A stretch of 64,000 bases of DNA, taken from positions 26,538,969 to 26,602,968 of the forward strand of contig NC_051438.1 of assembly GCF_001649575.2 (NCBI RefSeq), in the 5' to 3' direction. The number at the start of each line of letters is the position of its first letter. Positions within the stretch are counted from its first letter, which is position 1. Origin of the DNA: Kryptolebias marmoratus. Lineage: Eukaryota; Chordata; Actinopteri; Cyprinodontiformes; Rivulidae. Below are positions 56,502 to 64,000 of the stretch, piece after piece. The notes below the pieces were generated by a model that had not been told where the DNA came from, did not search any database, and saw nothing but the letters and a program-made list of their open reading frames with translations. The translations under genes were made by a program, and so were the position numbers.

Positions 56502-57647
56502 AAAGTGTTTAACACTATGTTGTATCATTTTAATTCAGGACAAAACAGAAAAAAGAAACTGCATGAATCAGGTTTTTGGTAAAAAGCACTTTGAGCTTTC
56601 CGTGTGCCGATTCTGTCCCTGCAAAACACAAACAAAATGTTTTAAATGTTTGTTTGATAGGCACGATTTTTTAAATTCTTTGTTTCCCAAATATAAATAG
56701 TTATTATTAGAGGTGTAACGAGACACTCATCACACCAGATGAGACATGATAATGGGCTCATGAGAATAAGATGATTATAATATATTTTAACGATAATAAA
56801 AACTAGAAGGTTTTGCCACAAACTCAACTGCCTGGCCTCTCTCCTGAGTCTCATCAGACCTCAGATCAGTGCTTCAACTATACATGACTTCCTGACTTTT
56901 CTAACTCAGAGAGGTCAAAACCGTCTTCACAAGGGGACAAAATTAAAAGCCTGACTGAGGGCCAACCTTGTTTTATAATATTTTCATGAAAAAAGGCAAC
57001 ATTTTTCAGATTTTTTACATTTAAGTATTCATACATAAATATGTAATAAATTTTTCTCACAATTTCTTTTTTATCAATCAGAACAGGATGTACTGGATTT
57101 GTTTTTTTTATATATAAAAGACTTCTATTGAAGTCTCTTTATATTTTAATCACTTTTCAAATCATTTTTAAATTTTTTCTAATAAAAACATATTACCAAA
57201 GGTCACCAAAACAACTTAAAAACCCCTCAATGAAAATTCAAACAGGAAGTAACATTCCAGCTTAAAATTACAGGAAAAAAAAACATAATATGGATAAAAT
57301 AAATTCAATCAGACGCTGTGTAGCTGCGATGATGTCTGAGTCAAGGAAGGAGACTTTAGAGGGAAACTCCTGTGTGCTTTTTAGATTATTTTCAGTAATA
57401 ATTTCAGGAGTCAAACCAGAAGACAGGGTTTTTTGGGTTTGTGAGACAGTTTTCAACTTGACTCGATACACCCCAGGTTTGTAACAGTAAACCTAATGTT
57501 GCTTGGTCTTGAACAAGGCAAGAGCTTAAGAAGCCATTTTGGTTTCCACATATTGTTACTTCTGGTTTTAGTTCACTTCCTGGTTGACTTTACGTTAAAT
57601 TTTTTGTGCAGACACGTACAACGGACTGCATTGACTGCTTTCCTGAT

Positions 57648-57808
57648 CACTCAAAGTGCTTTTACGCTACAAGTTGCATTCACCCATTCACACACACACA
57701 TTCATAGACAGATTCTCAGGTTGTTTGGGGTTCAGGGACGTTTTAACATATGATGAAGGAAGCTGGGATTGAACCACCAACCTTCTGATGGGCCACTGCA
57801 CTTCCTCC
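57648..57808 (+). repeat. Common fish repeat (CTTTACGCTACAAGTTGCATTC...GAACCACCAACC type)
   Basis: TCAAAGTGCTTTTACGCTAC, ATTCACCCATTCACACACAC and TTCATAGACAG, then GGGTTCAGGGACGTTTTAAC and TGGGATTGAACCACCAACCT. This order is that of a repeat found across teleost genomes, here with about 10% or more divergence from the form I remember. Confidence 0.75.
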
Positions 57809-58029
57809 AATGTGATATTGATAATTGGCAAACTTTTAAAACAGGAAAATTGGTTTTATATAAAACGTGAAACGATGCTGCTCTAATCCTCCAGCCAGCC
57901 AGTTTATGATCTCAGCAGGTTTTCTCGCAGGAGTTTCTGAACAGTTAAATGTGCACATTTTGAATACCAAGATCTCAGCCGGGTGGTTTGCAGTTGAAAG
58001 TGACAGAGCACCGAGTTTGTGAGTTTTGT

Positions 58030-58350
58030 CCCCTCCGTCTCATTTGCATAGGTTTGTGTTTTGATATCTGGAACATATTGAATATCGCACGAGCACAGAT
58101 AAGGACATGGCGCTCTGAAATGAGCAGATGTGTGAGCGGCGTGTGCTACAGCTCAGTCATGAAGGAGGAAGAGGCAGGCAGTGGAGGATTGTTGTGAGCC
58201 GGGCTCTGCTTTGCTTTTCAAATGTAAAAATAAAAATCCCCGGTGGTGTAGAGATGGTAACCCTGTTCCCCCGGGAACGGGAGGCTTAACGCCATGGCGA
58301 TGATGACTCACCGTCGGCTGCAAGCCTTCCTCGATTCACATTCAGGTGCG
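58030..58350. promoter_or_regulatory. Candidate enhancer block with EBF palindrome, CGCCATGGCG and AP-1 site
   Basis: Balanced-composition, non-repetitive DNA in intron 2. It contains ATTTGCAT (POU octamer, near 58042), TTCCCCCGGGAA (58266-58277, a perfect EBF/COE site TTCCC-NN-GGGAA), the palindrome CGCCATGGCG (58290-58299) and TGACTCA (58304-58310, AP-1). Three palindromic motifs within 45 bp is unusual for this AT-rich intron. Motifs are seen; enhancer function is inferred. Confidence 0.42.
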
Positions 58351-59289
58351 CGAAGTTTCACACATGCGCACAAACAGGGCCTACTTTAAAAACACCCAAT
58401 TTTGTGAAATTTATCTGCAACAATTTTGTCTTTAAAGAAAAATCTAAGTGATGATATTGAAGACATTGTCAGTAATTTTAAGCTAATTATTGAAAATAGC
58501 AACTTAATGATTTAGAAGGAGGTTCTTCTTTAACGTCAACAGAGTATTTTTTTAGATGTTGCTGTTGCTTTATTCAGCCACACAAACTGATGAGTTAAAC
58601 CCAGCATTTTTGTTTTTCATATTTGATTCATAATAAAATATATTGTCTTATATATTTTGGCAAAACATCGGTGTTTGTTTACAAATTTAAAAGAAGCAAC
58701 TTTATTCCACGCTGTTGATATTTACTTGACCTTTACCTAAAATGTAGCTGTTTTCCTGTAAAAAATTGTCTTCAAAATTGACAACACCATAGAGAGAATT
58801 GTGTTGTGATAAATAAGTGTAGAAATCAGATTTCAAAATTGCAAACAAACAAGCCTTACTCTGTGGTCGGAAGTGTTGGGAGCGTTACAGCAGAAAGTAA
58901 TCTGACAGCTCTGCCCCGGCCCAAACGCAGCGCAGCAACCATGCAAACACACCGAGTTTGTTTTGACAAATGGAACAAGTTAGATGTGATATCAGTGGAG
59001 AACACTCAGAACAGCAGTCGGAATTTAAGGGGTTCTTCCTTTTTATATTCTCAAACTCTCCGTCAGGTTTTTGGAGTTGTACGTTGGTGGCTTTTTGTGT
59101 AATCTGTGTCAGCAGAGTTGTTTTGATGGAAAAAATCAACAAGGCAGTCAGGCTAACTTTTATTTATTTTAGGCTTCCCAACAGAGGACGGACACCATCT
59201 GGACACAAATCACAGACTTTTCAAAGATTTTTCATGAATTATTTTCTAGTTTTAAAGCAAAACATTTAAATGAAAGATCTTGGAGTATG

Positions 59290-59610
59290 TGAGGAGGACT
59301 CTCAGCTACTACCACACCAAATTCACACTCAGTATCTGTAAAGAATTATAGCCATTTATGTTTTTGCTAATGTTGTTTCGTTGTGGCAGCCATCTTGAAA
59401 TGGGTTGCTTGTAACAATTAATAACAAAGCTTTAAGTCCAGAATGACTCTCAGCTACTACCACATCGATTTCTCGCTCAATATCTGCAAAACCGGTGAGT
59501 CATTTTTCTGTTTCCAAAGTGCCTGTGGCAGCCATCTTGAAATGGGTTGACTTGAAAAGTGATTTTAAAGTTTTATTAAAATCCATCCAATGGTTCATGA
59601 GACATTTTGC
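59290..59610 (-). repeat. YY1-core dispersed repeat, reverse dimer with two good cores
   Basis: GACTCTCAGCTACTACCACA starts at 59297 and again at 59444 (147 bp apart, so the first unit is shortened). Each unit carries GGCAGCCATCTT (59385-59396 and 59527-59538), i.e. AAGATGGCTGCC on the minus strand, followed by GAAATGGGTTG. The second unit ends in GGTTCATGAGACATTTTGCT. Confidence 0.9.
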
Positions 59611-62600
59611 TATTGGTGCTGAAAAATGTATGCATGCACACACAGGTAAAACATTTTAAAACTATTTAGATTTAGATTTTAGATTATTTTGCCATGTTTA
59701 ATAATATAATTAAGGAATAAGGAATTATCTTTTGACTTGCTTGATCTTCCCACAGTGAAGACGTGTGGTTTAATGAATGTCTTCCCCTATCCTCTGGATG
59801 TCTTCACTTTTATTCCCATTAATTTATTTTTGCAGCACAACTGTTATCTGTTTTAATTGTTGGCTGCTCAGAAAACAAAGCTCATTCTGCCATCATGCTC
59901 ATATTTACTTAAGAAACAAACATGTAAAAGTAACTTCCAAATAATTTTCTGTTTTGTTTTTCAGCACAGGCTTTATAATCCTACAGTTCCCAGCTCTGTT
60001 TTAAGCTCTTGTACATATAGTTACTGTCAGGCGGGTCAGAGCAACCTTGACCAGTGGAGATGTGAGGATGTAGAAAGTGGTTAGCAGTGGTTCAGAAGCA
60101 GTCGTGTAAAAAGCTTCAGAGTTTTACAGCAAACCCAAAGGTTGCATCATGTTGCAGCGGAGCAGCAGTATGGATTCTGGATGTACAGTAAGCCCTCAGG
60201 CCAACACAGCCTCAACACATTCATACTAATCATGTTAAATTTTGTTTTAGCTCCACAAAATCATCTTCATGGCATTTCTGCAATGAAGATAAAACACTTG
60301 CATCTTTAAGGATCAAACACAAAGAAAAAAAAAAGCTAATTTTGTGTTTTATTAAACCGATTCAGCTTGTTTTTCTATTTGTGGTTATTTTCATTTACAT
60401 GTTTGCTTATTCTTCCATTAAAGCAACTCTGTGTATTTATAATTCCTCCGAGACAGTGCCTAATGTATGTAGGCATGAATATAAAAACTCCAATCCTTGT
60501 TGAAATTGAATCATATTTATTTGAGTGGCTTACATGATAATTACAAGGAAAAAAATCATTTCACTTCAGTCTGAGGTGCTCTAATTTTATAACGTTCAGC
60601 AGTGGAAAAATTAGAAAAGCTAATTTACCTAATCTGTTTCTTTATTGCGGGGAGCGGTGTTTAGGTGTTTTGTAACTCATCTCCAGCTGCTGTTCATTGC
60701 AGCTCCTCAAAGGAAACAGCTTATATTGGAAGTGACTGTGCTAAATATTAGAGAATTGCTGTTAATATATTTGATTCCTGTCTTGTGTGTTATACTTCAT
60801 TCTGAAATTAGCTTTGACCATTTAGTTTAAAAAAACTAATTGAGTAATACAGTTTCAGCACCAATATATATATATTCTTTTTTTTCAATTCTGGCACATC
60901 TGCTAAAACAAGGTGGAAAAAAAGCATTATCATCATTAGGACTGAGGGTAAACATTAGTGTAATGGCATCCAGACACTTTTTAAGGACCTCTGATGCGAC
61001 ATTACACAGAATCCTGCTGGCTGTGTTGGATCACGGTTTCTGATAGTCATGAATTTGTGGATAATTAAGTTTTAAATAATGTGAAATGTATTGTGGACGT
61101 CAGTCTGCACAGCAGGAATAAGGATTGGGAAAGAGTGGACTGCCAGCAGTAATCTGCTGTAATTGATTTATCAAATCTCTTTTTGCTGGCAGTTTCAGGA
61201 CATGTGACTTTACAGCTGATTTTCTTTTCTTGTGTTAGTTAATAAAAAACCAAGGTTGTGTTCAAACTTGCATTCCCAACTGCAGCACGTTCAGTAGAAA
61301 TTGTGCGTCTTCATCTGGTTGTTGTGTTTCCACTAAAGCTGATAAAGATCCTGCTTTGGAAGAATCATTTGATGGCAGACTGAATGCTTATAATAACAAC
61401 AATAATAATAATTATTTTGCACTTATAAGCAAGCTGTTAGAGCGCAGTCAAATTGACTGGTGAACAACACTCAAAAATCTATTTTTTTAATGGTTCATGA
61501 AGGCACCATAGCTAAGCAGCTAAGTTGTGTTAGCAAAGCACATGTTTAGTCTTCAGTCAGAGGAGAAGAATGAAAATGAGATATTTATGATGTTAGGAAG
61601 ATATACATTAACGAAATTAGACCACAAGCCTTCAGTAAATGCGACTTTGAGAGGTGTTACTTGTGTATTTCTTTAATAAATTTTGGTAAATTGGGTTTCA
61701 ACAGTTAGTCTACCAAGTCATTTAACTTTTTATCTGATCAGTTTTTTTATTTATTTGGATTCTTTTAAAACAAAAATGCTTCATAGTAATTTCCTGCCAC
61801 GTTAAAATAAATTCACAGATATTTCTGTAAATAAACTAAACTTTTTAGGTTCTTATGAACACAAAACAAAGTATTTGATGGCTTTTTGTTTTTTTAGGGT
61901 TATCAAATGATCATTTTCAGTATTTCACTGGAATATCTTTAGATCACTTCAAAGAATAATAACAAATAATAAATGATATTGACATATTGTGCATTACATT
62001 TCATCAATAAAAGTCTAAAACAATCAGATCTGCTACTGGAGATGAAATGAGTTTGTGGTTCATTTCCCAGTTTCTTTAGCCGATGTGTTGTATTTTTTTT
62101 GGACCAAACACTGAACCTCCACTTTACTTGCGATGGTTTCATTATTTTGTGAAAGTGTCTATGACAGAAAGTTTCTCTGGCTTGACTGTAAGACTGTAAG
62201 GCTCAGCGGCGTTGTACGAATGAATGAATAGTAGTTCTAAGTGTCATTCATGTCGTAATTACCAGTTTGCAGCATTTTTTTGCTTCATTTGATTGATTTG
62301 TTTCAGTAATTTAAGCACCTGATCTGAAGATAAACACTCTGGCAATGATACTCTGTTATGTTTTAGGGGTTTTGTCAATATTTTATAACACTCTGCAGAT
62401 TATTTCATAATTAAACTGAGAATTAGCTGTAACCTCAAACTCAGATTACTTGCAAAACCTCAGATTTACTTAGTAGTTTTCATCGGATTGATGGGCACAC
62501 AGGACCTTTTAAATAAGAGTTTGTTTCCTGGTGAAACAGCTTGAAGATGTTTGTTGGTCGTAAAAACCGAAGCATAAGGCTGCTGAATTATTTTCCACCT

Positions 62601-63569
62601 TGTGTCATTAATGAAAAGCAAACTTAACCAGATTGTCTGTTGCTGCTAATTGTAATCTACACGAATCAGTGACAATAACCATGACAGAAGACGATGTAAG
62701 CTGCTTATCCATCCAGATTTCATTATTTGTTGCCGCGCCTTCTTGTTAAGATCTGAGGCTCTCTAAATGTGAGCTGTGAGTTGTTGCTGTCTCAGATACG
62801 ACATTATGTTTTACAGCACCATTAGGAATACAACCTAATAACAACTTGTGTTGTCAGGACTGTATATTATTTTGATAAAATTATTATTCTTAGTGTATTT
62901 TATTAGCATCACATTTTATCTTTGGCCTGAGATGTTTTGATGCACCTTTGTGTACCCATGCTTATAAAACAATTAGCCAATGTTACAGCATAATTATTGT
63001 TTTATATTCAGAACTTCATCTAATTATGGCCTAACTCACCATAGTTTCAACATTCAGCCCAGAATCTTGTCTACCTCTGCAGTCTGTGAGGCATCTGATG
63101 AAAGCTGCACTCCATGATGCAATCAAAGAGCAAGGCTCATTTTAGAAGTAGTTCAAACAAGAGAGAAAAAAAAAAACTCTGCATGTTTAGTGGGCTGGTT
63201 GAGGGCGAACTGCAAAAATTATTCAGAACCCATTACAATTCATCTAGTTATCCTTGCGTTGCGGCACGCAATAATTGCAACGATGAAATGACCACAGCTA
63301 ATAATCTTTAAGCAAGCATAATGAGGAGGAAGAAAACAGCAAACTCATTATAAGATGTGATGGAGTCAGTCCGACTGCTTCTTCTTTGAATTAAGTTTAA
63401 GAATGAAAGCCACTCACTGGTATTAATTAAAAGCAGAAGATTTTATTCAATAAACATAACTATTTAAAAGTGTAATATTTTAATTTTTTGTGTTTTGCAA
63501 TGAAATGAGGAGTCTTAGGCTTAGTTTCCCATTACTGTACTGTAAACAGAACTACAGTGCAAAAACAGA

Positions 63570-63625
63570 AGAGCTGGCTATCGGTTTGAAGGAATACCAC
63601 GGTGTTAAAAAGTCAGCGTTGACAC
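63570..63625 (+). repeat. Short element shared with 49150-49205
   Basis: See the partner entry: about 55 bp of clear similarity in the same orientation, family unknown. The sequence between here and the hAT-like element at 63723 is not repeated at the partner locus. Confidence 0.55.
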
Positions 63626-63722
63626 CCACATCATGCCATTCCTACAGTTTAAATGTCTTTTAATAAAGTGCCAGAGACAAAGCATCAATGCCATTACATT
63701 AACCAGAGGAATTCCTCTAAAC

Positions 63723-63935
63723 CAGGGATGTCCAATCCTGGTCCTGGAGGGCCACTATCCTGCATGTTTTACTTGTTTCTCTGCTCCAACACACCTGATT
63801 TGAATCAATGGATGATTAACAGGCTTCTGCAGAACATGAAGAGGTGATTTAACCACTGAATCAGGTGTGTTGGAGCAAGGAAACAAGGAAAACATGCAGG
63901 ATGGTGGCCCTGAGGACCAGGATTGGACACCCCTG
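63723..63935. mobile_element. Complete hAT-like fold-back MITE with 8-bp target-site duplication
   Basis: 213 bp from CAGGGATGTCCAATCC to GATTGGACACCCCTG. The two halves are long inverted repeats (CCTGGTCCTGGAGGGCCAC against GGTGGCCCTGAGGACCAGG; CTGCTCCAACACACCTGATT against ATCAGGTGTGTTGGAGCA). It is flanked by CTCTAAAC (63715-63722) and CTATAAAC (63936-63943), 7 of 8 identical. CAGGG ends and 8-bp duplications are hAT features. No coding capacity. This is a very common fish element. Confidence 0.9.
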
Positions 63936-64000
63936 CTATAAACCTTTAAACTCGTTAAAAAATGACTTCATCAGATGTTTTTTCTTTTCAGTAACTCTGT

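Larger units (their letters stand above)
54189..64000 (+). other. ldb2: ldb2 intron 2, 5' portion
   Basis: From donor GTAAGA to the window end with no exon 3. It carries the repeats and candidate regulatory block listed separately. 54931-55400, 56502-57640, 57809-57990, 58351-59290 and 59641-63560 are AT-rich sequence with no gene that I can support. Confidence 0.88.

Noticed and set aside
54189..64000. ldb2 exon 3 (expected to start with Thr-Ile-Gly-Arg-Thr-Leu)
   Set aside because: Looked for the expected T-I-G-R-T-L and P-R-Y-F wording after an AG in the matching phase; none was found, so exon 3 lies beyond the window.
1..64000. tRNA, rRNA, microRNA or viral genes
   Set aside because: No cloverleaf boxes, rRNA motifs or known hairpins were recognised by eye, and no retroviral gag, pol or env signature was seen. 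A covariance-model scan would be decisive.

Overview
The window is vertebrate nuclear DNA, almost certainly from a ray-finned (teleost) fish. It is AT-rich. The only coding sequence I can support is split by introns with normal GT-AG splice sites. The rest is a patchwork of degraded fish-type transposons, fold-back elements and microsatellites. Several repeat families resemble ones I recall from killifish, livebearers and cichlids, so a percomorph such as a cyprinodontiform is my guess, not a result.

The one gene is an ldb2 orthologue (LIM domain-binding protein 2, also called CLIM1) on the + strand. Its first coding exon is 31822-31953 (44 codons) and its second is 54086-54188 (34 codons plus one base). 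Intron 1 is 22,132 bp. Intron 2 begins at 54189 and runs past the window end. The window therefore holds only about the first fifth of the protein, up to the start of the self-association domain. I cannot tell from this whether it is the fish ldb2a or ldb2b copy.

Layout: 1-31500 is intergenic or distal upstream DNA. It holds two LINE relics (an RT piece near 243-530 and a restriction-like-endonuclease tail at 12628-12936), a full-length fold-back element (27212-28103), copies of two common dispersed repeats, and several non-repetitive blocks that look like regulatory elements. Three consensus RFX X-boxes lie in this stretch (9364, 15143, 22706). 31230-31821 is the presumed promoter and 5' leader, interrupted by a 38-base N gap and carrying two upstream ATGs. 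Intron 1 contains monomers, a dimer and a trimer of a repeat of about 255-300 bp, a 55-bp minisatellite, and candidate enhancer blocks. Intron 2 (visible part) has a compact block near 58266 with a perfect EBF-type palindrome, more repeats, and a complete short hAT-like fold-back element (63723-63935) with target-site duplications.

The long gene-poor surroundings fit what is known of ldb2, a developmental cofactor gene that in vertebrates sits in a large regulatory landscape. I found no operons, CRISPR arrays, RNA genes or unknown multi-gene system. The observations most worth a second look are the RFX X-box set, the EBF/AP-1 block, the dispersed tandem repeat carrying YY1-like cores, the minisatellite whose minus strand repeats a consensus splice donor, and the upstream ATG that overlaps the ldb2 start.
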